Positions 1 through 9,800 of a stretch of 59,956 nucleotides of DNA are shown here, in pieces. The number at the start of each line of letters is the position of its first letter. Within the stretch, counting starts at the first letter, position 1. The position numbers and the translations under genes were made by a program. The stretch is from an uncultured bacterium (lineage in GTDB: Bacteria; Verrucomicrobiota; Kiritimatiellia; PWTM01). The notes under the pieces are model-generated. The model was given only the letters and a program-made list of their open reading frames with translations, ran no database searches and was not told the origin of the DNA. The stretch lies in NCBI GenBank assembly GCA_937139365.1, contig CAKZPT010000019.1, forward strand, positions 1 through 59,956. The letters are read 5' to 3'.

Positions 1-238
1 ATACCCTCGATGGGCTGCAGACCGGAAACTGGCAGTACGCGCGGTCGAAGCGGACCGCTCGCTCGGCGAGGCGGTCGAGGTTCGGCGCCTTCGTGAGCGG
101 GTGGCCATAGCACGGCAGCCGCCGGTTGAGATCGTCCGCGACCACGAACAGCACGTTCGTTGCGGCCCGCGCCAGCAGCGGGACAACACAGCCCGCCCAT
201 GCGGCTCGGCGAATCCACCTTCCCCAACGGCGAAGCAT
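1..238 (-). CDS. Sulfatase, N-terminal fragment (runs off the window)
   Basis: This is the first 79 codons of a type I sulfatase, an exported sulfate-ester hydrolase probably acting on sulfated glycans. It reads from ATG at 238 to the window edge. A basic start with a hydrophobic stretch (residues about 1-26, ending LLARAA) looks like a signal peptide. Next come the metal-binding strand [11 protein letters not shown] (D35, D36), the [14 protein letters not shown] block and the formylglycine motif C-S-P-S-R at residues 74-78, where Cys74 would be oxidised to formylglycine. The ADDLN and CSPSR forms resemble the iduronate-2-sulfatase/choline-sulfatase branch. The rest of the gene is outside the window, so substrate and integrity cannot be judged. 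Confidence 0.88.
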   Translation of the reverse strand, partial: MLRRWGRWIRRAAWAGCVVPLLARAATNVLFVVADDLNRRLPCYGHPLTKAPNLDRLAERAVRFDRAYCQFPVCSPSRV

Positions 239-517
239 GTTGCCTCCATTCGTTCGCGACCAGCCGGATTTAACCTTGCTGGCCCAGGATTGTCGAGCGC
301 GACCGGCACTAAGCACGCGCGTCGGACGACTCAGGGAGTTTGTCTGGCGCTCGCGTTTGTCGCGCACCGGCCCTGGTGAGAACCTGCTCCGCCTCCGATC
401 ACAGGATCTCGTGAGGGAAGCGGCCGGTTCGCGCCGCGGTCAGCCGACAAGAAGCTGACACCGGCCGCTGCGGGAGGCGAGCGGGCCTGCGGGGCTCGTC
501 CAGCCGGCGCAATTCAA

Positions 518-1079
518 TCAGGCACCGTACCAGGCAGCCGCCATCTTGCGAGCCTCCCGGAGGGCCGCGGAGAAGCCCATGAACTGGAATTCCTGTCGGG
601 CCAGGCTCATGCCGTGGTCCCAGCCGGCCATCGGCCCTTCGTACCGGCCGCCGGAGGTCATGAGGATTAGGGCTCGCCGCCCGGCCATCAGGCCCCTGAA
701 TCCCTCCGGCCCGAGATCCCCACGTCACGCCTTTCAGCATCACTGCATCGAACCACGCCTTCACAGTGGCCGGCAGGGAGAAGTTGTACATCGGCGTCGC
801 CAATACAACGTCGTCTGCGGCGGCAAGCTGCCGGGCCAGCCGGCGAAAGGGCTCGAGTGCGCGCGCTGGCTCGGGGCCGAGTACAGCCCCCGCGTGATGC
901 CCCTCGAAGTAGGCGCGCACGCTGTCGGGCATGAAGAGCAGCGGCGGATCTCTCGTCAGGTCGATCTCTTCAATGGCCGCGGAACCTGTCGCGGCCCGAA
1001 ACGCACCGTACAGCGTCCGGGTTGCCGACGCCTCGCCGCGGGGAAAGTAACAGACGGCCAGGACCTTTCGTTGGCTCAT
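518..1079 (-). pseudogene. FMN-dependent NADH azoreductase, frameshifted
   Basis: This is a flavodoxin-fold quinone/azo reductase of the AzoR family (FMN-dependent, NADH-using, cytoplasmic). From ATG 1079 it reads MSQRKVLAVCYFPRGEAS, the FMN phosphate loop, then TPMYNFSLPATVKAWFDAV and MLKGVTW, which are family hallmarks. After codon 120 or so the frame changes at a C4 run on the plus strand (718-721). In the other frame the protein continues GPEGFRGLMAGRRALILM, SGGRYEG and a normal C-terminus, stopping with TGA at 518-520. The total of 562 nt is one base over a codon multiple, so a single extra base explains the break. Either a recent pseudogene or a homopolymer error fits. The restored protein would be about 186 residues, near the usual 200. 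Confidence 0.75.
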
Positions 1080-1444
1080 TCCTGGTTGTTCTCCTGTGCA
1101 ACTGGGCAACTGACGGCGGAATCGGTCTGCGTCAACCCAATGGCTGGCATTTGTCCGGAGAACCGATCCATCGTCAAGCCCATCGGCATCCTCCCGCCTG
1201 CCCCGCCCAGAATGTGAGCCAAAATGGGGACAGGCACGATTTCGTTTTTGATGAAGAAGTGCTTGCGCCAATACGACCCCGGTGCGGACATTGGGGCGGA
1301 TCCGGATGTCAAGAACCACATCGGCCCTGCCAGCGTCCGGCACTGGGCAGAAGGTACTCCCGTGCGCCGGCGCCGTCGCGGCCTTCGGCCATCGCACCTT
1401 CACGGCCGACTAGACGAAGGGGCGGATGAACGGCCCGCAGCCTC
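1080..1444. other. Stretch with no gene recognised
   Basis: These 365 bases lie between the azoreductase start and the GH95 relic. Short open frames on both strands match no family I know and have no plausible ribosome binding site. The one notable word is GGGGACAGGCAC near 1228, a motif that from memory occurs as a repeated word in many bacterial genomes, sometimes near REP-associated transposases. A single copy here proves nothing. Confidence 0.4.
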
Positions 1445-2140
1445 AGCACCTCTCCGCAGGAAGCGTCAAGCCGAGTTCCGTCAGCCGTCCCTCACGCCAT
1501 GCCCGTCCACTTCAATCCCGCCGCGCGCCCGCAGGCCACGAAGCCGGCCTTCCCGCCAGCCGGGCGGCAGCGCCGGAAGCAGACGCAGGTCCCCAACGGT
1601 CCCCGACGCCTCGGGGAACCGCGACGGGACCAGCACCGCGCAGATCGCGGCGGTGATGCTGTTTCCAAGTCAAGAGGTTCCGAATCATCTCGTGGGCCTT
1701 GGCTCCTTCGCCCAACCGCGCCCAGAGGGCACATCGACATGCCCAGACCCACTCCCGGCGGCTGTCGCCGGTTGCGCCGCGGGCCTCGAGTGAGATACGA
1801 GCCGCACGCGCCCACTCCGGCGTCTCATCTTGCGAAATCCAGCTTTTCGGAAACCCCGCAAAAAGGTGGGAGATGTGACGATGGCGAGCGTCCGGCTTAT
1901 CCCGGTCCACCACCCATTCCTACAACTGCCCCCATAGGCCGACCTGCGGTCCCAACGACCTCTCCCTTGCCTGCTTCAGGCGTCTGCGAAACTCCTCCTC
2001 CCCGAGGATTCGTGCCCTCCGGATCGTGAAGGTGAACAATTTCCAGACGATCTGCTGATCGTGCGCGACGCCGTCCTCCACTGGCCCGTGTTCCGGCGAC
2101 CAGCCTTCATGACCACCACCGATCCCACCCAGAAGCTGCC
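1445..2140 (-). pseudogene. GH95 alpha-L-fucosidase C-terminal relic
   Basis: This is a decayed 3' part of a glycoside hydrolase family 95 gene (alpha-1,2-L-fucosidase/galactosidase type). Reading downwards on the minus strand, pieces in successive frames give SPEHGPVEDGVAHDQQIVWK and LFTFTIRRARILGEEEFR (about 2105-1960), then HRHISHLFAGFPKSWIS and WACRCALWARLGEGAKAHEM (about 1870-1700). A third frame gives [16 protein letters not shown] and [16 protein letters not shown], followed by [13 protein letters not shown] (about 1650-1500). These match, in order, the (alpha/alpha)6 barrel and C-terminal domain of GH95, including the HDQQ and HRHxSHL blocks. There are at least three frame changes and an in-frame stop, and the segment holding the usual HPPFQIDGNFGG block is missing. 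No functional enzyme can be made. The 5' side is fused to a symporter relic. Confidence 0.72.
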
Positions 2141-2144
2141 CAGC

Positions 2145-2440
2145 GTCCAACCGGCACCGTGACGACCCTCGAGCGCAGGTAAACATGCAGCTCGTAGTGC
2201 GCCATAGCCACACCGTCGGCGCATCCCGACCCGGCCAGGCCCACGAGATGTTCCGATCCGACGTTGGACGTAAAGATGGATGCCCCGACCACCCACCAGC
2301 CTAAATTGCGGCCAGCTAAAAAATACCAGCTAAAAAATAGTCGTCCGTCGTATCCCGTCTCCGGCGGATCACCGCACACGCTAGGAAAAGAAGGATTCCA
2401 AAATAAACCCCTATTACCAGCCCGTCGATGTTGTTCGTCG
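2145..2440 (-). pseudogene. Sodium:solute symporter N-terminal relic
   Basis: This is the decayed start of an SSS-family (SGLT-like) sodium/sugar symporter. From about 2435 downwards one frame gives [20 protein letters not shown] followed by TTDDYFLAG, the first membrane helix and the family's DYFLAGR signature. The frame is broken by a perfect 14-bp tandem duplication (CCAGCTAAAAAATA twice, 2312-2339). It then resumes as [34 protein letters not shown] and [11 protein letters not shown]. Everything after the first two or three helices is gone, and the sequence passes directly into the GH95 relic, so one deletion probably removed the join. No clear start codon or ribosome binding site is visible. 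In intact genomes such symporters often neighbour glycoside hydrolases and sulfatases. Confidence 0.72.
2312..2339. repeat. 14-bp perfect tandem duplication
   Basis: CCAGCTAAAAAATA occurs twice back to back (2312-2325 and 2326-2339) inside the symporter relic. One copy encodes the LAG of the FLAGR signature. The extra 14 bases shift the frame by two and add a stop, so this slippage event alone would have inactivated the gene. Confidence 0.9.
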
Positions 2441-2474
2441 TGTGGTTTTCTCCGATTGCGCCGTTGCGCGGCCT

Positions 2475-3566
2475 TCAGCCAAGCCGGACCGGCATCACCA
2501 CATACAAGAACGGCTCGTCGCCTTTAATCACCGCGGGGCTCGTCTCGTCCGTCAGTTCGAGCGTGATCTCGTCCGAAACCAGGTATTTGAGCGGATCCAT
2601 TAAATATGCCGGATTGAAAGAGATCACCATCTCGCGGCCCGAGTATTTCGCCGGCATCTGCTCCTGCGCCTCGCCGATGTCCGGGTCCGAAAGGGTCACT
2701 ATCAAGCCGTCTTTCGAAAGGTTAACTTTGGCCGACGTTCCCCGCTGGCCCATCACCAGCGACACGCGGCGCAGAACATTCAGGAACAGCTCCCGGGACA
2801 ACGTTGCGCCAATCTCCGATTTACCGGGAATCACCTGGCGATAGTTGGGATACTTCCCCTCGATCAGAGTGGTCATCACCGTCACGCTGCCCGCATCCAG
2901 CACCATCATCTTTGGGGTGGCGGATATCGTGGCGACGCCCTCCCCCTCCAAAATCGAGATGATCTCGTGTACCGCGCGACTCGGAACAACGAGGTTGAGG
3001 TTCTCCCGGGCGCCGTCCACCTCCTGCTCCACCAACGCCAGACGCCGCCCGTCGGTGGCCACGACGCTGAGCCGGTTATCCTGAAGCTCCAGGTAGACAC
3101 CCGTCAACACCTCGCGGGAAACGTCGCTCGATGTCGCATACGCCGTCTTCTCGAGCATGGAGCGGAGGACCTTTTTCTCTATCGTCAGCGTTTTCGGGTT
3201 GGCGATCTTCGGAGGCTCCGGGAAATCTTCGGCCGAAATTCCGTTCAACCGGAACAACGCAGCGCCGCACGCTAAATGGACCGATCCAGCCGAACGCGTT
3301 GTGATCTCGACCTCAACTTCTGGAAGTTCGCGGGCGATTGCCAGCAACCGTTTCGCGTCCAGCGTGATGGCACCTTCCTCTTCCACGGTGGCGGCCAGCA
3401 AGGCCCGCACGGTAATGCTGAGGTCGCTGGCGGTTACGTACAGCGATTGCCCCCGCGCCTCTAGTAACAGGTTGGAGAGGATCGGGAGCGTGGAGCGTGT
3501 GGCCACGGCCGGAGCCACGCTCGACAGAGCGCCCACAAGGTCATCCTTCAGAACCTTCAGCTTCAT
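2475..3566 (-). CDS. dnaN: DNA polymerase III beta sliding clamp
   Basis: DnaN is the ring-shaped processivity clamp that tethers replicative polymerase to DNA and binds MutS, ligase and Hda-type partners. The 363-residue protein has the normal length and the three repeated clamp domains. Recognisable blocks are [43 protein letters not shown] at about 165-176 and the C-terminal YVVMPVRL, which every beta clamp ends with. I chose ATG 3566 over a GTG nine bases upstream because GGAG lies 8 bases before the ATG. dnaA is not next door: upstream is a 255-bp spacer and then the 3' end of a giant exported protein. The spacer carries DnaA-box-like words, so clamp expression may be linked to DnaA. Confidence 0.97.
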   Translation of the reverse strand: MKLKVLKDDLVGALSSVAPAVATRSTLPILSNLLLEARGQSLYVTASDLSITVRALLAATVEEEGAITLDAKRLLAIARELPEVEVEITTRSAGSVHLACGAALFRLNGISAEDFPEPPKIANPKTLTIEKKVLRSMLEKTAYATSSDVSREVLTGVYLELQDNRLSVVATDGRRLALVEQEVDGARENLNLVVPSRAVHEIISILEGEGVATISATPKMMVLDAGSVTVMTTLIEGKYPNYRQVIPGKSEIGATLSRELFLNVLRRVSLVMGQRGTSAKVNLSKDGLIVTLSDPDIGEAQEQMPAKYSGREMVISFNPAYLMDPLKYLVSDEITLELTDETSPAVIKGDEPFLYVVMPVRLG

Positions 3567-3575
3567 GTCCGTCAC

Positions 3576-3830
3576 TCCGGGTGGTCCTTTTGGGGAAGAC
3601 TAACTATCACCACCGTTCCCGTCAGTATGCCTGTGGACAACGCGGCCGGCAAGACCCAGTCAAATCGATTCTCCGTGGAAAAGACCTGTGGGAGGTTGTG
3701 GAGGAGGTTGTGGAGGAACATGTGAACGGCCGCGCACGCAGTTCGTGTCCGGGTATGCACGACGCGTTGTTCTGCGGAGAACTGCGGGGCCGTCCACAGC
3801 CGGATGGCTGTAGTTGTGGACAACCGCGAA
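3576..3830. promoter_or_regulatory. DnaA-box cluster upstream of dnaN, candidate origin or DnaA-regulated promoter
   Basis: This spacer holds several words close to the DnaA box (TTATCCACA; TTGTCCACA is a common high-GC form). TGTGGACAA is at 3632-3640 and 3815-3823, CGTGGAAAA at 3674-3682, TGTGGGAGG at 3687-3695, TGTGGAGGA at 3697-3705 and 3709-3717, and CCGTCCACA in the opposite orientation at 3790-3798. Two are single-mismatch boxes and the rest are weaker. The bases just before dnaN (3596-3612) are relatively AT-rich, but no long unwinding element is obvious. Origins next to dnaN are common in bacteria, so this may be oriC or part of it. The alternative is a DnaA-titrating or autoregulatory region for dnaN. 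Confidence 0.5.
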
Positions 3831-6800
3831 CTATTTTTTGGGCGGGGTGACCTCGCGAATGACGGCGCCCAGGTCCTCGCTGAGAACGAGCACCGCAAGG
3901 CGCTCCGCGCGGGCGAGGGTCGGATCCTGGATAGACGCATAGTCGAAGCGCCCTCGCAGGTCCGTGTAGCCGTCTTTGTAAAACTTGACCTGTTTGTTGG
4001 GGAGGCGGGCGTAGACCTTTACGTAGGCGCCGGGGATGGGCGCCAGCGTGTCGGCGTGGGTGACGAGCAGCTGCCCGAAGGCTTCGATCAGGTGGACGCG
4101 AAGTGTGTTCGGGTAGTAGGCCTGCGTGCGGCGGAGGTTGTCGGCGACGGCTTCGACGATGAGGTTTTTCTTGAGGTCCTCGGGGAGATCTACGGTGATC
4201 GTCGTGCGTCCGGCCGGAAGGTCCACGGTCCTGGTGAAGGCAGGGCGAACGTAGACGAACGTGTCGGCGGTATCCTGGAGGAAGGGGTTGCGGGAGAAGA
4301 GAAATTCGATGTCGGTCGGGTAGAAGTTAAGAACGCAGGACTGGAGGTTGCGGTAGTCGATGCGGACGCGGCCGGCTTCGACGTGAATTTCGATCACGGG
4401 CTCCGTGGAGGCGAGCGCGTCCTGCTGGAGGGGGGCGCTGTCCACGGTGTCCGGACGGGCGGCGGGAGCGCCGCGAATCTCGTCGAGCTGAGCCAGCACC
4501 GCGGCGAACCTCGCGCGCCAGCGGGGGACCGGATGGTCGCGGTACGCCGCGGCGGTGGTCCGCGCGGTGGCGATGTCGCGCTGCCGGAGGGCGAGATGGC
4601 AGCGCAGGTAGTCGTACTGGATTTTCTCGGCGATGTTGTTTCGCTCGACGCGGCCGAACCATTTCAGGGCGTCCTCGACGCGGTCCTGGAGGGCCAGGTA
4701 GTAGGCAACGGCAAGGTGGTCCTCCGGGTTCAGCGAGGCCTTGTAGGCAAGCACGCGCAGGAACTCGTGGTACTGATGGCGGAATTCCGCATTGTGGATC
4801 CGGTGGCGTCCACCGACCGGGTGGGCGCGAGGCACGATCATCGGGTCGTATTCAAGGTGCTGGTAGGTGCGACGGCGGACTGGGTCGAGCGTGAGGAGCG
4901 GGCTATCGAGGACCGGGCCGCAGGCAGTGGCGAGGGGACTGTGGGCGAGGAAGGCGCGTATGCGCGGCGGGTCGTTGTGAAGAATCGCATAGGACCAGAG
5001 CGTGGGATCGAACGCCCGGCGGTCTTCGAGCAGCTCGATGGCCCGCACGTAAAAGTCCCTCTCGCGGCATCGCCAAGCGATCTCGGAAAGGGTGATGCGG
5101 TGAAGGTTGGCGTCGCGGAGGAAGGCCAGGACCTGGTCGGGAGTGCTGTTTTGGGAGATCCAGGCCCATGACGTGGTGTCCTGGCGTTCGGGACGGCTGA
5201 CCACGCGAAAGAAGGTGGGGAGGGCGCGCGAGGTGGCAACGCCGCCCTGCGCAAGGGCCGCCGGATGGTGAGTGAACTCGCCCGTCTCGGGGAAGTAGAA
5301 ATAGTATTCCATGGTGCGGGTTTCGTACGGCTCGAGCGCGAGGTGAACGCCGCGGGTGGGCAGGCCCGACTGGAGTGGAACGCTGCCCTGGGGGATCTGC
5401 AGGAGGACCTGGACGTACTGGCGGTTGCCGGTGGGATTGGTCAGGACGACTCGGGCTCCGTAGGGGACGCCTGGCTGGAAGTCGCCGGTGACGTACCTTT
5501 CGTAGCGCTCGTTGCCCTCATAGAGCCAGGGGTCGTCGGCGCGGAAGAAGTTTTGCGCGACGAGGACCGAGCCGGCCCGCTCGGCGGCGGCGGCCGGCGC
5601 GACCTGGCGGAGGAAGAGGAGCATGGGGCCGGCGGCCTCAATCGAGACCGATGGGGGTCGGGAGACGACCTTGTGCGGGGCGGCCTCGAACGGAAGATCG
5701 AGCGCGGCCACGGCGAAGATGATCTCCGTGAAGTTCCGATGCGCGGAGAGGAAGTTTGTGGAGAGGAACGACTCCGAACCTGCGTGCGCAGCGTAGTCGG
5801 CCCAGAATGGCGAGGGACGGACAAGAGTCGCGGTCTGCTGGGCGATGGGCAGCTTGTAGTAGTTGTTTTCGGCGAGTTCGCGGGGCATATCCGGGGCACG
5901 GAAGAAGGGTCGCGAAGCGGCACGCCGCTCGGAGATGTCAACGTCCGTGAGGAAGTCCCCGGCATCCTTGTCGGCGGGAGGCAAGGTGCCGTCGACATTC
6001 TGGCGCCGTTGTTTCGCAGCCCGATCCATTTTTTCCTGGTCTGGGGGTGGGGCGGCTAGGGCGTTGGCGGCCGCTTCGAATGCGGCCGCGGGGGAAGGTG
6101 CTGCTGCTGAACTGGGCGCCCCACCGCCGGCGCGGAGAGCGAGCGCCGAAACCTGGGGCGCAGCCGGCTCAGCCGTCGCGGCCAAGCCTCTGAGGGTCTC
6201 GCCGCCCTCCAATACCCCCGCCTGGAGCGCGGTGTCGAAGAGGCGATGGAATTCGACGACGTCGGTAGGGAGAAGGTCCGCTTGGTCGCGGATGTCGCGG
6301 ACAATGGCCTCACGGCGGTCGGGCAGGCGCTGGGCGAGTAGGATCTTTTCGACGACGTTGAGCTGTCGGTATTCCCACGGCTCCAGCCAGATGTCGGGGT
6401 TCTCCCCGAGGAGCCAGCAGTCGAGGAATGTCTTGTCGCGTTTGTTGGCCAAGTAGGGGGCGACGACCTCCTTGAAGAAGACAGGGTCCTTGCGGAAGAG
6501 GAAGAAGTTGAGTTCGTGGCAGGCGAACTTGGAGTAGAGGTCCAGCTTTTCGGTCGCCGGCAGGGAGGCCCATCGCGGGATGAACGAGAAATCCCGCAAG
6601 GCTGGCTGATTGGTGGCGAGGGTGGAGAGGAGTTGCCATGCCCTCGCGACCGTGTCCACGATTTCCATGCGGGCCATCGAGGCGTCAGGGATTTCGAGGG
6701 TTCGGCCGGCGGCGAGGGCGACGGCGGTTTTGACCTCGGCGAACGGCCGGTTGGGGTCGAGCGGCGCCGCGAGCCGGAGGTTGCGGAGGGCGGGTTTGGG

Positions 6801-9800
6801 GTCGCCTAGCGCAGCGGTAGCGCGAACGGCGTGGCAGGGATCTAGGGCGACGGCGACCAGGAAAGCGGCGTGGCCGAGTTGTGCGCGGGGGATGACGATG
6901 CGTCCGTCGGCGTCGGGACGCAGGTTGGGCAGGACGGCGGAGGGCGTGGCGAGGAAGTCGAGCGTCGGGAAATCAGCGACCGGTACGGCGACTCCCAAGG
7001 CGGCCCCCTCGACGGCCGCGACGGCGCCATGGGCGGCCTGGCGGCCAACGTAGGCGGTGCCCGCCTGCAGGACTTCGCTCTCCGGCCGTGTCTCCCGGAG
7101 GACCCACGGGTTCAGGAGCAGGCCAGGCCGCTCGAGGATGACGGCGGGGTACTTCTGCGCCGTACGGCGGTCGAGGATGTAGCGGTACTCGTCGCCGACC
7201 TTGCGTCCGGATTCGTAGAACGTTTGAGGGAGAGTCCAGCGCTGCTCGACGAGGGAAGGCCAGCCCGCGGGGGCGAGGACATCAGCCGGGTCGGCGGGCG
7301 GCAGGTACCGGAGGCCATAGACGTGGACGCGCGCGAAGGGCCCGGCATGCCGCAGACGTACAACGACCGTGTCGGGGCCGGGTTCGATCGCGGCGATCTG
7401 GAGGGGTTCCAGCCGCGGCCGCTCGAGCGCGCGGCGAGAGGAGACGACGATGTGGTCTATGGGCTCACCTCGGGTGACGCGGACCGGGATCTCGACCCCA
7501 CGAGAGCGGATCTGGAGAGAGTAGTCGCCCGGCTCGAGGTCACGGAGCTCCAGATCGCCGTCGGTCACGGACATCCGGTCGGCGCAGTCGCGGACGAAGA
7601 CCCCACCACGCACCTCGAGGAGGGAGAAGTCGTGTTTGGGGTCTCGGATCGAGGGATCGGGCAGCGGCAGGCGCAGCGGGCGGCCGGCCGGGCCGTGCAG
7701 AGCCGACGGCCACCAGCAGTCGGAACGCAGGACCGTCCAGGTGCGTTCAACGCCCGGCGGGGCATGGGCGGCACGCCATTCGGCGGACTTCGGATTGGGC
7801 GGTCCGTCGGTCGGCCAGTCGACCGGCCGGGGCTCGGGCGTGAGGGAGAATCGGACGATGTCCGTCAGCGGGCCCAGCGCAACGCGGCCGTGTTCGTCGG
7901 TGCGAAGCTGGACGTGGATCGGCTGCTGGAAATCGCGATGGTAGAAGGCGCCGGCCACTGTGGCGCCGGCGACCGGTTCGCCGTTTTTGCCGCGGAGTTC
8001 GACCACGTAACCTTCAGGGGTCAGAAGGGCATGCAGACAGCGGGTGGCGAGCGTGGTGTGCATCTGGTTGACGCGCCACACCCCGGTCGCGGAGAGGTCG
8101 TCGTGGCGGCGGCGTGAGACGTTGCGCACACGCCCCTCGAGTCGCGCCGTCACGGCGACAATCTGCTCGGGCACGGCGAACTCAACAACGGTTTCCTCGC
8201 GGTCGGTCAGCGTCAGTCCGGGGTACTCCCGCTCCGTGGAGATGCCGCGGATGTCGGTCACCGTGAGGACGAGGCGCGGCTGCTCGAGGAGTTTAAGGTC
8301 GACCGGGTGGCCGTTGATCCGGAGGATGGGTCGCAACAGCAGGCGGGCCGTGGCCTCAGGAAGGAGGGACTCGCGGTCGAGATGCATGTTGGCAGCCAGC
8401 TCGTAGACCTCCGCCTCGTGTCGAATTTGGGTTAGCGAGGCGAACGAGCCGGCGCGGAGAATGACGTTTTCGGTCTTCGGCTCGGTGGTGAACGGAATGA
8501 CGATGCGACCGTCCGGTCCGGCGGCGAACTCCCGTCCTCCAATCCAGGCGCGGGCATCCGGCAGGCGGCGGTTGGACTCGTCGAAGACCGTTAGCGCCTG
8601 GCCGGCGGCGGTCATGGACTGGACGGCGCCGAGGCGGCCCTTTTGCACGAGGGCGCGGCTGCTGCGGCCGTTGCCGATGAACTCGATCACCCATACGCCG
8701 CGACCGGTCAGGTTGGGGAACTCGAAGGTGCGCTGGATCCGCTGCTCCGCAGGTGCTTGGAGCCGGTGGCGTTGCTGGTCGGTGGGGACGAGCCCGTCGA
8801 GGTTGATGGCGAGGTTCAGTGAGCGCCCGGTGTCGCGGTAGTAGTTGAAGGTGTCGATCTCGTAGATGTTGATCTGGAGGTCCTCAACGTTCTTCACCCA
8901 GAGCGAGAGGCGAACGGGGTCCTCGGGGCGGAGAACATCCGGGTTGTGGGGAAGGAATTCGAGGTCCACACGCTCCCTCAGCGCCCGGTACTCGTCGGGG
9001 GTGAGAAGATTGGCCCATTGCGACGGTTCGCCGATGCCGTGGACGATTTTGGATTCGGCGAAGACCTTCTTCAGGTAATCGTCGCGTATCCACGTCTGAA
9101 ACTCGGAGTAGTCGGCCGCGTCCCGCAGAAAATAAAGGAGGTAATCGCGCACGAGGGGCTCGTCCATGCTGATCGGGGGCAAGGCGATCAGCTTCGGATC
9201 GGCGGCTAGGTCGGCGAGATGCTCGGGACGTGCGACGGACTCCAGGAGCGGACGTGCGACGTAGGGCACCCGCCGCGGTAGTTTGAGGTACTCGATGAAC
9301 CGCGCGCGGTTGCGGACGCCGACGCGCGTATCGTGCAAAAGTCGGTTATACAACACATTAGCCTTCAATGTGTTATGTGCATCATCCAGCTGGCTGACGA
9401 ACGCCCATACGCGCTCGTAGTAGGCCTCGCGGGCGGGCGCCTCGGTGGCCAGATCGGTCTCGTTGTCCGGTACGAGCCGGGCCAGGTAGGCCGACACGAA
9501 GGCCGCTTCGTTCCGGAGGGCTGGGCGTTTCTGCGCGAGGTCGTCGAGTTGCGCGAGGGTGAGCTGACGGTGGATCGGGAGGTGCCCGAACGGCGGACTG
9601 TCTTGGACGGCGAGGTCCGCGAGGATCATGTCGACCAGTCCGGGGATGTCGGGCCGGGTTGCGCGACGGAGGAAGTCCCGGCGTTGCTCGGGTGTCAACT
9701 CTCGACCCGCGAGGCGGAAGAGGCCGACGTCGGAGAATGGTTCGAGGGATCGCGGCGAGTTTTTCAGGCGTTCGGCGGCGACGGTGTCGAACGCGATGCG

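Noticed and set aside
3804-9210. Long plus-strand open frames antisense to the giant gene (for example 3804-5171 and 6870-8117)
   Set aside because: They are typical GC-rich shadow frames (Val, Gly, Glu, Asp-rich), with no homology or ribosome binding sites, while the minus frame has a signal peptide and conserved domains.
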